A DNA stretch of 64,000 bases from Amphiplicatus sp046296195. Its GTDB lineage: Bacteria; Pseudomonadota; Alphaproteobacteria; Caulobacterales; Parvularculaceae. The translations under genes were made by a program, and so were the position numbers. Below, piece after piece: positions 36,925-45,316 of this stretch (position 1 is the first letter of the stretch; every line of letters begins with the position of its first letter). The stretch lies in the NCBI GenBank assembly GCA_046296195.1, contig JBKBLR010000009.1, positions 1 to 64,000 of the forward strand, read 5' to 3'. The notes under the pieces were generated by a model. That model had not been told where the DNA came from. It was given only the letters and a program-made list of their open reading frames with translations, and did no database searches.

Positions 36925-38499
36925 TTACGCTCCCGCCGCCCGCTTGCGACGGTCCGGCATGACGCCCCGCACCGCAACCGCCTGGTTGACGGCCGCGACG
37001 AAGGCGGCGACGGCGGCGTCGGCGATGTCGACCTCCTGTGCTTTGCCTGAATAAAGCTGGCCTTCGACCTCGACGACGGCTTCGGCGCGCACGACTCCTT
37101 CGGTCGCGACGTGATGAAGGTCAAGGACGCTGATGACGCCCGGCACGCCGGTGATTGCGCACACGGCGGCGAAGGCGGCGTCGATCGGTCCGTCGCCTTC
37201 CTGGCTGATGGTGCGGCGCTCGCCATTGTCGTGCTCCATGGTGATGCGCGCATAGGGCCTCGTGTCCTCTTCCAGGTCGACGCGCAGCTCCGTGCGGCGC
37301 ATCCGCCAGGGGCCGATGCGCCCGTCAATGCGCGCATTGCCCGTCGCAAGGCGGACGAGGTCGGCGTCCGTCACCTCGCGGCAGGTGTCGGCAAGATGTT
37401 TGAAATCGGGAAAGAGGTCCTCGATCCGCTGCGCGGAAACCTCGAAGCCGAGCGCTTTCAGGCGCGCGGCGAGGGCATGCTTGCCGGAATGCTTGCCGAG
37501 AACGAGCGCATTCGACGGCACGCCGACGCTTTCAGCGTCCATGATCTCATAGGTGCGCTTGTCGGCGAGGACGCCATGCTGGTGAATGCCCGCTTCATGC
37601 GCGAAGGCGTTCCTGCCGACGATCGCCTTGTTGCGCGGCACGGGATTGTGGGTGACGCGCGCCAGCGTCTGGCTCGCCGGGTAGAGCTTGGTCGTGTCGA
37701 TAGCGGTCGCGACGCCGAAGAAATCGCGGCGGACCGTGAGCGCCATCACCGCTTCTTCCAGCGAGCAATTCCCGGCGCGCTCGCCGATGCCGTTGAGCGC
37801 GCACTCGATCTGGCGGGCCCCGCCCGTGACGGCCGCAAGGCTGTTGGCGACCGCCATGCCGAGATCGTCATGGCAATGCGTGGACCACACGACGCCGGCG
37901 CCGGGATTATTCTCAATCAGGAAGCGGAAGAGCTCCGTGATCTCCTCCGGCGTCGTGTAGCCGACGGTGTCGGGTATGTTGATCGTCGCCGCCCCGGCGG
38001 CGATCGCGGCCCTGACCGCTTCGAGCAGGAAGTCCCGCTCGGTGCGGATGGCGTCCTCGGCGGAGAATTCGACCTCATCGGCTGCGGATTTGGCGTGGCG
38101 GACGATTTCGCCGATCCGCGCGATGATCTCCGCCTTTGTCATTTTGAGCTTCGCATCGCGATGCGTCGGGCTCGTGCCGATGAATGTGTGGATGCGCCGC
38201 CGGCGCGCCGGCTCGAGGGCCCGCGCCGCCGCGTCGATGTCGGCGATCGAGGCGCGCGCGAGCGAACAGATGACGGGCCCGTCGATCTCCGCCGCAATGG
38301 CCCTTACGGCCGCGGCGTCGCCCGGCGAGGCGGCGGCGAAACCCGCCTCGATGACGTCGACGCGAAGCGCCTTCAGCGCGCGGGCGACGATGAGCTTGGC
38401 GTCCGTCGACATCGAGAAGCCGGGGGCCTGTTCGCCGTCGCGCAAGGTGGTGTCGAAGATCAATACCCGGTCTTCGGACGGGTTTGTCGCGGCGGTCAT
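36925..38499 (-). CDS. leuA: 2-isopropylmalate synthase
   Basis: A 524-residue enzyme for the first step of leucine synthesis. The DTTLRDGEQAPGFS start and HCHDDLGMAVANSLA metal site are in the barrel, and the C-terminal third (about 400-505) is the regulatory domain that binds leucine in this family. AGGA stands eight bases before the ATG. The gene lies 97 bases behind ilvN, with a very stable hairpin between, so it may have partial read-through from the ilv operon. Confidence 0.96.
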   Translation of the reverse strand: MTAATNPSEDRVLIFDTTLRDGEQAPGFSMSTDAKLIVARALKALRVDVIEAGFAAASPGDAAAVRAIAAEIDGPVICSLARASIADIDAAARALEPARRRRIHTFIGTSPTHRDAKLKMTKAEIIARIGEIVRHAKSAADEVEFSAEDAIRTERDFLLEAVRAAIAAGAATINIPDTVGYTTPEEITELFRFLIENNPGAGVVWSTHCHDDLGMAVANSLAAVTGGARQIECALNGIGERAGNCSLEEAVMALTVRRDFFGVATAIDTTKLYPASQTLARVTHNPVPRNKAIVGRNAFAHEAGIHQHGVLADKRTYEIMDAESVGVPSNALVLGKHSGKHALAARLKALGFEVSAQRIEDLFPDFKHLADTCREVTDADLVRLATGNARIDGRIGPWRMRRTELRVDLEEDTRPYARITMEHDNGERRTISQEGDGPIDAAFAAVCAITGVPGVISVLDLHHVATEGVVRAEAVVEVEGQLYSGKAQEVDIADAAVAAFVAAVNQAVAVRGVMPDRRKRAAGA

Positions 38500-38536
38500 T
38501 GTTCGTGTCCTGAAAGGTGATGCTGCGGGCTGGTCG

Positions 38537-38559
38537 CGCGCGGGGGCGTCCCCCGCGCG
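38537..38559 (-). repeat. Ten-base-pair GC hairpin between ilvN and leuA
   Basis: CGCGCGGGGG (38537-38546) and CCCCCGCGCG (38550-38559) pair completely around CGT. No U run follows on the minus strand. It could slow transcription, protect the ilvN end or separate ilv from leu expression. No leader peptide is visible next to it. Confidence 0.45.
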
Positions 38560-38596
38560 GGGCTAAGTCGGCGCCGTGCGTTGAGGGGCGGGCGCA

Positions 38597-39151
38597 TCAA
38601 TCGTCTCTCTCGATGCCTCGCCGGATCGACAGGACGCCGGTGCGCGAGACTTCCTTGAGGCCAAGGGGGCCCATCAGCTCGATGAAGGTGTTGATCTTCT
38701 CGCGCGCGCCCGTCACCTCGAACACGAAGGAGGTATGCGTCGTGTCGATGACGCGGGCGCGGAAAATATCGGCGAGCCGCATCGATTCGAGGCGCTGCTC
38801 GCCGGCGCTGACGACCTTCACGAGCGCAAGCTCACGCTTGATGCTCTCGGCCTCACGCGTCACGTCGATGACGCGCCGGACCGGCACGAGGCGGCCGAGC
38901 TGGGCCTTGATCTGTTCGATCTTCGCCGGCGTGCCGCGGGTGACGATGGTGATGCGCGAGGTGTGCTTTTCCGCATCCGTCTCGGCGACGGTGAGGCTCT
39001 CAATGTTGTAGCCGCGCGCCGAGATGAGGCTGACGACGCGGGCGAGCGTTCCGGGTTCGTTGTCGACGATGACGGCGAGGATCGCTTCGGCCGCCGCGCC
39101 CTCGTCGCGCGTGACGGGATACACCGACTGCGAGGGTTCGACGGCGCTCAT
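38597..39151 (-). CDS. ilvN: Acetolactate synthase small (regulatory) subunit
   Basis: A 184-residue subunit with an N-terminal ACT domain (AILAVIVDNEPGTLARVVSLISARGYNIESL in two parts) that binds valine and a C-terminal activation domain. It restores activity and gives feedback inhibition to IlvB. The length matches IlvH/IlvN of the long type. It overlaps the ilvB stop by four bases. Confidence 0.94.
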   Translation of the reverse strand: MSAVEPSQSVYPVTRDEGAAAEAILAVIVDNEPGTLARVVSLISARGYNIESLTVAETDAEKHTSRITIVTRGTPAKIEQIKAQLGRLVPVRRVIDVTREAESIKRELALVKVVSAGEQRLESMRLADIFRARVIDTTHTSFVFEVTGAREKINTFIELMGPLGLKEVSRTGVLSIRRGIERDD

Positions 39152-40950
39152 ACCAGCGTCCTTCCGCGCTCGCTGATCTCATCGCCGGTGACGACGTGAT
39201 CGCCGAACAGCATCTCGTTGTGCGCCGCGCCCGACGGGATCATCGGAAAGACGTTTTCTTCCTGCGTCACGACGCAGTCGAACAGCACCGGGCGGTCGAC
39301 GGCGATCATCTCCCGGATCCTGTCGTCGAGCTCGGCCGGCGTCTCGGCGCGCAGGCCGACGCAGCCATAGGCCTCGGCGAGCTTAACGAAGTCAGGCAGG
39401 CTGTCGGAATAGGAATGCGAATAGCGCCCGCCATGCAAGAGCTCCTGCCACTGGCGCACCATGCCGAGATAGGCGTTGTTGAGGATGAAGATCTTCACCG
39501 GCAGGCCGTGCTGCACGGCGGTCGACATCTCCTGCATCGTCATCTGCACCGAGGCGTCGCCGGCGATGTCGATGACGAGCGCGCGCGGATGAGCGGCCTG
39601 CACGCCGATCGCGGCGGGAAGCCCGTAGCCCATCGTGCCGAGACCGCCGGAGGTCATCCAGCGGTTCGGTTCGTCGAAGTGGAAATGCTGCGCGGCCCAC
39701 ATCTGGTGCTGGCCGACTTCGGTCGTGACGAAGACATCGCGGCCGCGTGTCAGCGCATAGAGCCGCTCGATCGCACATTGCGGCTTGATACGCGTTTGGC
39801 TTCCCCGATAGGCGAAGGATTTGCGCGCGCGCCAGGCGTTGATCTGCGCCCACCAGGGGTCAAGGCGCTCGCGGTCATGCGGCTCCTTCTCGTTCCGGCG
39901 GCGCCATTCCCGGACCATCGCCCCGATCACGGCGCCGGCGTCGCCGACGACGCCGAGGTCGACGCGCACGTTCTTGTTGATCGACGACGGGTCGATGTCG
40001 ACGTGGATTTTCCGCGATTGCGGGGAAAAGGCGTCGAGCCGCCCGGTGATGCGGTCGTCGAAGCGCGCGCCGAGCGCGATCATCAGATCGCAATCGTGCA
40101 TGGCGCTGTTCGCCTCGAGGCTGCCATGCATGCCGAGCATGCCGAGCCAGCAGGGCCCGGAGGCCGGATAGGCGCCGAGCCCCATCAGCGTCGAAGTCAG
40201 CGGAAAATTCGTTTCGCTCGCGAGCGCGCGCAAGGCTTCGCTCGCTTTCGGGCCGGAATTGATGACGCCGCCGCCGGTATAGAGCACCGGGCGGCGCGCG
40301 CGCCGCATCAGGTCGACCGCCTGTTCGATCTTCGTCTGATCGACCGGCGGCGTGACGATGCAGTTGCGCTTTTTCGCCTCGGCGCGCGCGGTGTAGAGCG
40401 CCTGTTCGAACTGCACGTCCTTCGGAATGTCGATGACGACGGGTCCGGGGCGTCCGTTTCGTGCGATGTGGAAGGCCTCGTGCACGATGGTCGCCAGCTT
40501 GTGGGCGGACGGCACGAGATAATTGTGCTTGGTGCAGGAGCGCGTGATGCCGACCGTGTCGCATTCCTGGAACGCGTCGGTGCCGATCAGCGGCCGCGCG
40601 ACCTGGCCGGTGATGCAGACGATCGGGATGGAATCGAGCAGCGCGTCGGCGAGGCCGGTGACGGCGTTCGTCGCGCCGGGGCCCGAGGTGACGAGAACGA
40701 CGCCGACCTTGCCGGTCGATCGCGCATAGCCTTCGGCGGCGTGGGCGGCGCCCTGCTCGTGGCGGACGAGAACGTGGCGGATCGTATTGCGCTTGTAGAG
40801 CGCATCATAGATCGGCAGCACGGCGCCGCCCGGATAGCCGAAAATCACCTCGACGCCCTGCTCTTCGAGCGCATCGAGCAGGATGTCGGCGCCGGCCTGC
40901 GGGGTGCGCGTTCGCGGCGGCGCCTCAATCGTCGTTTCGGCGGCCGTCAT
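39148..40950 (-). CDS. ilvB: Acetolactate synthase large (catalytic) subunit
   Basis: A 600-residue ThDP/FAD enzyme that makes acetolactate or acetohydroxybutyrate. The ThDP-activating Glu is E65 in HEQGAAHAAEGYAR, and the pyrophosphate/Mg site is GDASVQMTMQE...NN near residues 465-497. It follows ilvC by two bases and couples to ilvN. The ilvI name is also used for this type. Confidence 0.95.
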   Translation of the reverse strand: MTAAETTIEAPPRTRTPQAGADILLDALEEQGVEVIFGYPGGAVLPIYDALYKRNTIRHVLVRHEQGAAHAAEGYARSTGKVGVVLVTSGPGATNAVTGLADALLDSIPIVCITGQVARPLIGTDAFQECDTVGITRSCTKHNYLVPSAHKLATIVHEAFHIARNGRPGPVVIDIPKDVQFEQALYTARAEAKKRNCIVTPPVDQTKIEQAVDLMRRARRPVLYTGGGVINSGPKASEALRALASETNFPLTSTLMGLGAYPASGPCWLGMLGMHGSLEANSAMHDCDLMIALGARFDDRITGRLDAFSPQSRKIHVDIDPSSINKNVRVDLGVVGDAGAVIGAMVREWRRRNEKEPHDRERLDPWWAQINAWRARKSFAYRGSQTRIKPQCAIERLYALTRGRDVFVTTEVGQHQMWAAQHFHFDEPNRWMTSGGLGTMGYGLPAAIGVQAAHPRALVIDIAGDASVQMTMQEMSTAVQHGLPVKIFILNNAYLGMVRQWQELLHGGRYSHSYSDSLPDFVKLAEAYGCVGLRAETPAELDDRIREMIAVDRPVLFDCVVTQEENVFPMIPSGAAHNEMLFGDHVVTGDEISERGRTLV

Positions 40951-40952
40951 GG

Positions 40953-41963
40953 TCAGGCGTCCTTCGTGTTGGCGCCCGGCTTGAGCCAGGCCATGCGCGC
41001 GCGCAAATCCGCCCCGGTCTTCTCGATCGGGTGGGCGAGGTCCTTCTCGAGCAGCTTCTGGTAGCGCGGCTTGCCGGCTTGATTTTCGAGAATCCAGTCG
41101 CGCGCGAAGGCGCCGGACTGGATGTCGGCGAGCACCTCGCGCATGCGCGCGCGCGTCTCGTCATTGATGATGCGCGGGCCGGAGACGAGGTCGCCGTATT
41201 TCGCCGTCTCCGAGACGAACTGGTGCATCTTGGCGACGCCGCCTTCGTAGAGAAGGTCGACGATCAGCTTCAGCTCGTGCAGGCATTCGTAATAGGCGAC
41301 CTCGGGCTTGTAGCCGGCGGCGACGAGCGTATCGTAGCCCGCCATCACGAGCTCGGTCGCGCCGCCGCAGAGCACGGCCTGCTCGCCAAAGAGGTCGGTT
41401 TCGGTCTCTTCGCGGAAGGTCGTTTCGATGGCGCCCGCCGCCGCGCCGCCGATGAGGCTCGCATAGCCGAGCGCTTTCTCCTTCGCCTTGCCGGTTGCGT
41501 CCTGATGGACGGCGAAGAGGCACGGAACGCCGCGCCCTTTTTCATATTCGCGGCGGACGAGATCGCCGGGGCCTTTCGGGGCCACCATGATGACATCGAC
41601 GTTCTTCGGCGGGTTGACGCGCCCATAGAGCACCGTGAAGCCGTGCGCGAACAGGAGGGCGTCGCCGTCCTTCAAATTCGGCGCGATCTCTTCGGCGAAG
41701 ATCTTCTCATGCGTCATGTCGGGGGTGAGGATGGCGATGAGCTTGGCTTGCCGCGTCGCGTCGGCGACGCTTTGAACCTCGAGGCCGTCTTCTTGCGCGC
41801 GCTTCGCCGTCGGCGCTCCTTTCCTGAGGCCGACGATCACCTCGACGCCGGAATTCTTGAGGTTCAAGGCATGCGCGCGGCCCTGGCTGCCATAGCCGAT
41901 GACGGCGACGGGGGCCGCTTTGACGACGGCGGGGTTGGCGTCCTGTTCGCTGCAGAGTTTCAT
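40953..41963 (-). CDS. ilvC: Ketol-acid reductoisomerase
   Basis: A 336-residue class I (short) enzyme. The NADPH fold VIGYGSQGRAHALNLKNSG comes at about residue 18, and the knotted domain has the metal ligands in DLFGEQAVLCGG and the EVAYYECLHE segment. The ATG at 41963 starts MKLCSEQDANP; the open frame upstream to 42113 reads into ilvD. It lies 13 bases after ilvD. Confidence 0.96.
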   Translation of the reverse strand: MKLCSEQDANPAVVKAAPVAVIGYGSQGRAHALNLKNSGVEVIVGLRKGAPTAKRAQEDGLEVQSVADATRQAKLIAILTPDMTHEKIFAEEIAPNLKDGDALLFAHGFTVLYGRVNPPKNVDVIMVAPKGPGDLVRREYEKGRGVPCLFAVHQDATGKAKEKALGYASLIGGAAAGAIETTFREETETDLFGEQAVLCGGATELVMAGYDTLVAAGYKPEVAYYECLHELKLIVDLLYEGGVAKMHQFVSETAKYGDLVSGPRIINDETRARMREVLADIQSGAFARDWILENQAGKPRYQKLLEKDLAHPIEKTGADLRARMAWLKPGANTKDA

Positions 41964-41976
41964 GACCGGTCCTTGT

Positions 41977-43656
41977 TCAGCAGTCGGAGGATTGGATCGT
42001 CGTCGCGCCTTTCGCCGCGGCGGAGACGAGGCGGGCGTATTTGTCGAAGCCGCCGCCGAGGCGCGCCGGCGGGCGCGGGCTGAAAGCGGCGCGGCGCGCC
42101 GCCCAGTTGACATCGGCGTCGATTCGGCGCGCCTCGGCGTCGATGCGGATTCTGTCGCCGTCCTTGAGGAGCGCGATGGGACCCGCGAGCGCCGCTTCGG
42201 GGCTCACATGGCCGATGACGAAACCGTGGCTCGCGCCCGAAAACCGTCCGTCGGTGATGAGCGCGACCTTGCCGGCGAGCCCTTGCCCGGCGAGGGCGGC
42301 GGTGACGGCGAGCATCTCGCGCATGCCGGGCCCGCCTTTGGGGCCTTCGTGGCGGATGACGACGACGTCGCCCGCCTTGATCGCGCGGGCGCTGACGGCG
42401 GCGAAGGCGGCCTCCTCGCCGTCGAACACCCGCGCCGGCCCCGCAAAGGCGCCGTCGCCATAGCCGGCGGTCTTCAATACCGCGCCCTCGGGTGCGACGT
42501 CGCCGTAAAGGATGCGGACGCCGCCGGTCGCCTTGAAGGGCCTGTCGACGGCGGCGACGACGGTCTGGCCCGGCGTCTCGCGCGCGGCGGCGAGCTCCTC
42601 GAACAACGTCCGCCCACTGACGGTAGGCGCGTCGGCGAGACGCCCCGCTTCCATCAGCCGCTTGCCGAACAGCGCCGCGCCGCCCGCCGCGTAAAGATCG
42701 CGGGCGAGATGTTTCCCGCCGGGCTTCAGGTCGGTGATCACCGGCGTCTCGCGCGAGAGCCGGTCGAAGAGATCGATCGAGAACGGAACGCCTGCTTCTG
42801 CGGCGATGGCGGCGAGGTGAAGGACCGCATTGGTCGAGCCGCCGCTGGCGACGACGGCGGTCGCGGCGTTCCTCAGCGAGGCCTCGGTGATGAAGCCGCG
42901 CGCGCAGACGCCCTTCAGCGTCAGCTCGGCGGCAAGGCGCCCGCAGCGTTCGGCCTCGCGCGCCTTTTCCGGCGCGACGGCGGGAACGTCGCCTGCGCCC
43001 ATCGGCGCCAGGCCGAGGAAGGCGAGCGCCATCGCCATGGTGTTCGCGGTGAACTGGCCGCCGCAGGCGCCGGCGCCGGGGCAGGCCGCGCGCTCGATTT
43101 CGTCAAGCGTCGCATCGCTGATCGATCCCGCGGCGTGCGAACCGACCGCCTCGAACACGTCCTGGATGGAGATGTCGCGGCCCTCGCAGCGTCCGGGCAG
43201 GATCGTGCCGCCGTAAAGCACGCATCCCGGGATATCGAGCCGGGCGAGCGCCATCGCCGCGGCGGGAATCGTCTTGTCGCAGCCGACGAGAATGACCGCG
43301 CCGTCGAGGCTGTGGCCGCGCACGGCGAGCTCGATCGAGTCGGCGATCACCTCGCGCGAGATCAGCGAGGCCCGCATGCCTTCCGCGCCCATGGTGATGC
43401 CGTCCGAAACGACGATGGTGTTGAAGTCGATCGGCACGCCGCCGCCGGCGCGCACGCCCTTGCGCACCGGCTCGGCGAGCGCGGCGAGGTGCAGGTTGCA
43501 GGGCGTCACCGTCGACCAGGAGTTGACGACGGCGATGAGCGGCTTCTCAAGGTCCGCGTCCGAAAGCCCGGTGCCGCGCAGCATCGCGCGCGCCGGCGCC
43601 CGGTTCGGGCCCTTGGTGATCGCATCCGATCTTTTTTCTCGTCGTTCGGTCATCAT
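41977..43656 (-). CDS. ilvD: Dihydroxy-acid dehydratase
   Basis: A 559-residue Fe-S dehydratase. Cluster cysteines appear in VGCDKTIPA (C...), PGAGACGGQFTANTM and earlier TPCNLHL. Two adjacent ATG codons (43656, 43653) begin the protein; a TTG-started frame to 43677 overlaps the terminator and is less likely. The gene is the first enzyme gene behind the leader peptide and attenuator, so its synthesis should respond to branched-chain aminoacyl-tRNA. Confidence 0.95.
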   Translation of the reverse strand: MMTERREKRSDAITKGPNRAPARAMLRGTGLSDADLEKPLIAVVNSWSTVTPCNLHLAALAEPVRKGVRAGGGVPIDFNTIVVSDGITMGAEGMRASLISREVIADSIELAVRGHSLDGAVILVGCDKTIPAAAMALARLDIPGCVLYGGTILPGRCEGRDISIQDVFEAVGSHAAGSISDATLDEIERAACPGAGACGGQFTANTMAMALAFLGLAPMGAGDVPAVAPEKAREAERCGRLAAELTLKGVCARGFITEASLRNAATAVVASGGSTNAVLHLAAIAAEAGVPFSIDLFDRLSRETPVITDLKPGGKHLARDLYAAGGAALFGKRLMEAGRLADAPTVSGRTLFEELAAARETPGQTVVAAVDRPFKATGGVRILYGDVAPEGAVLKTAGYGDGAFAGPARVFDGEEAAFAAVSARAIKAGDVVVIRHEGPKGGPGMREMLAVTAALAGQGLAGKVALITDGRFSGASHGFVIGHVSPEAALAGPIALLKDGDRIRIDAEARRIDADVNWAARRAAFSPRPPARLGGGFDKYARLVSAAAKGATTIQSSDC

Positions 43657-43677
43657 CGGTCCGGTTTGAGGTCGCAA

Positions 43678-43705
43678 ACGAAAACCGCCCCCTTTCGGGA
43701 GCGGT
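43678..43705 (-). terminator. Rho-independent terminator of the ilv attenuator
   Basis: On the minus strand, ACCGCTCCC (43697-43705) pairs with GGGGGCGGT (43684-43692) around a GAAA tetraloop, and UUUUCGUUU follows. The stem has nine pairs with one U-G. It lies 24 bases after the leader-peptide stop and about 20 before ilvD. Confidence 0.85.
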
Positions 43706-43729
43706 GCGGTGGTCGGGCCTGTCGCTGTC

Positions 43730-43876
43730 CTAGCTTCGCGCCCTCGCCATCGCCGCCCCCCGGGGGGTGCGAATAAGAAGTACGAGGCTGAGAAGGACGA
43801 GGCTGGCGAAAAGGACGGGCGCGCCGGCGACCGCCAGCCCCCCGGACAACCCCTTCTCGATCAACACAGCCGACAC
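43730..43876 (-). CDS. ilv operon leader peptide (Leu/Val/Ile-rich)
   Basis: A 48-codon ORF from GTG at 43876 with AAGGG eight bases upstream. Its centre VLFASLVLLSLVLLI has seven Leu, three Val and one Ile codons within 15 residues, and the C-terminus RTPRGAAMARARS resembles the end of the E. coli ilv leader (PPCGAALGRGKA). Ribosome stalling in the Leu/Val/Ile run would favour the antiterminator. The segment GGGGGCGG (43753-43760), just after the run, can pair with the terminator arm CCGCTCCC (43697-43704). The hydrophobic stretch alone could suggest a small membrane protein, but the adjacent terminator argues for a leader. Confidence 0.8.
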   Translation of the reverse strand: MSAVLIEKGLSGGLAVAGAPVLFASLVLLSLVLLIRTPRGAAMARARS

Positions 43877-43921
43877 GGGCCGGACCCTTGTTTTTCCACA
43901 CGCCTTGCGGCGCTGCAAAAA

Positions 43922-43950
43922 ACCTTACGCACCCTCTCGCTGCCGCTCAA
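43922..43950 (-). promoter_or_regulatory. Promoter of the ilv operon
   Basis: On the minus strand, TTGAGC (43950-43945), a 17-base spacer and TAAGGT (43927-43922) fit a housekeeping promoter. The predicted start near 43914 puts the leader-peptide GTG about 38 bases into the message. The rest of the gap to proA (to 44056) shows nothing else. Confidence 0.6.
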
Positions 43951-44056
43951 GCAAAAAATCGCGGCGCGACGCAGTTTCTTCCAGAAAGCGCCCGAAATGC
44001 CGCAGATTGCTGGCAGAAAATGCTAAAGCGACACATATCCTCGATTGGTTAACCGT

Positions 44057-45316
44057 TTATGACCGAATCTGGCCGTCGCCCCGGATGACGGTCTTGAACG
44101 TCGTCAGCTCCTCGACGCCGACCGGCCCGCGGGCATGGAGCCGGCCGGTGGCGATGCCGATCTCGGCGCCAAAGCCGAATTCGCCCCCGTCGGCGAACTG
44201 GGTCGAGGCGTTGTGGAGGACGATCGCGCTGTCGACGCGCGCTAAGAACCGTTCCGCGGCCGCCCGGTTCTCGGTGACGATCGTTTCGGTGTGGGCGGTG
44301 CCGTAGCGTGCGATATGGGCGATCGCGCCCTCGACGCCGTCGACGGCGGCGACGGCGATCACCGGCGCCAGATATTCCGTCGACCAATCATCTTCGGTCG
44401 CGGGTTCCGCGGCGCCGTCGAGGGCGCAGATCGCGGCGTCGCCCCTGATCGCGCATCCCGCCTTTCGCAACGCGGCGGCGACGGGCGGGTAAAGGTCAGC
44501 CAACCGCGCCCGGTCGATGAGCAAGGTCTCCGCCGCGCCGCAAACGCCGGTGCGCCGCATCTTCGAGTTCAACGTCACCGCGACCGCTTTCGCGACATCG
44601 GCGTCGCGATCGAGATAGACATGGCAGACGCCGTCGAGATGGCCCAGCACGGCGACGCGCGCCTCGTCCATCACCCGCTTCACCAGTGATTTCCCGCCGC
44701 GCGGGATGACGAGATCGATCGCGCCGTCGAGGCCGGAGAGGAGATGGCCGACGACGGTGCGGTCTCCTGTTTCGACGACCTGCGCCGCATCGGCGGGCAA
44801 TCCGGCCTCTTCAAGCCCCGCTCGAAAGAGGCGCGCAAGGAGCGCGTTGGTCGCCAGGCACTCCGACCCGCCGCGCAAAACGACCGCGTTGCCCGCCTTG
44901 ATTGCGATCGCGGCGGCGTCGACGGTGACGTTCGGGCGGCTTTCATAGATCATCGCGATGACGCCGATCGGCGTCCTGACTCGCGCAAAGCGCAGGCCGT
45001 TCGGCCGCGCCCATTCCCTGACGACGGCGCCGACGGGATCGGGCAGGGCGGCGACGGCGCGCAGGGCGTCGGCGATCGCGTCAAGGCGCGCCTCATCGAG
45101 CGCCATGCGGTCGATGAAGGCGGCGCCCTTTCCTTCGGCGCGTGCGACCTCGGCGGCGTTGACGCTGAGAATGTCATCCGTGTGCAGACCGATCAGGCGC
45201 GCGGCCGACACGAGCGCAGCGTTCTTCGCCGCCGTCGGCGCAGCCGCAAGCTCGCGCGCTGCGGCGCGGGCGCGGCGCGCCGCTTCGATCATCAGGAAGC
45301 GCAAGGCGTCGCTCAT
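44057..45316 (-). CDS. proA: Gamma-glutamyl phosphate reductase
   Basis: A 419-residue NADPH-dependent reductase of proline synthesis. Family stretches include IGVIAMIYESRPNVT, GGSECLATN and the catalytic Cys in RRTGVCGAAETLL. The ATG overlaps the proB stop by four bases. It is the last gene of the five-gene run that begins at metX. Confidence 0.95.
   Translation of the reverse strand: MSDALRFLMIEAARRARAAARELAAAPTAAKNAALVSAARLIGLHTDDILSVNAAEVARAEGKGAAFIDRMALDEARLDAIADALRAVAALPDPVGAVVREWARPNGLRFARVRTPIGVIAMIYESRPNVTVDAAAIAIKAGNAVVLRGGSECLATNALLARLFRAGLEEAGLPADAAQVVETGDRTVVGHLLSGLDGAIDLVIPRGGKSLVKRVMDEARVAVLGHLDGVCHVYLDRDADVAKAVAVTLNSKMRRTGVCGAAETLLIDRARLADLYPPVAAALRKAGCAIRGDAAICALDGAAEPATEDDWSTEYLAPVIAVAAVDGVEGAIAHIARYGTAHTETIVTENRAAAERFLARVDSAIVLHNASTQFADGGEFGFGAEIGIATGRLHARGPVGVEELTTFKTVIRGDGQIRS

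Noticed and set aside
39196..41064. A 622-codon plus-strand frame opposite ilvB
   Set aside because: Antisense shadow of ilvB; no ribosome site and no domain-like sequence.
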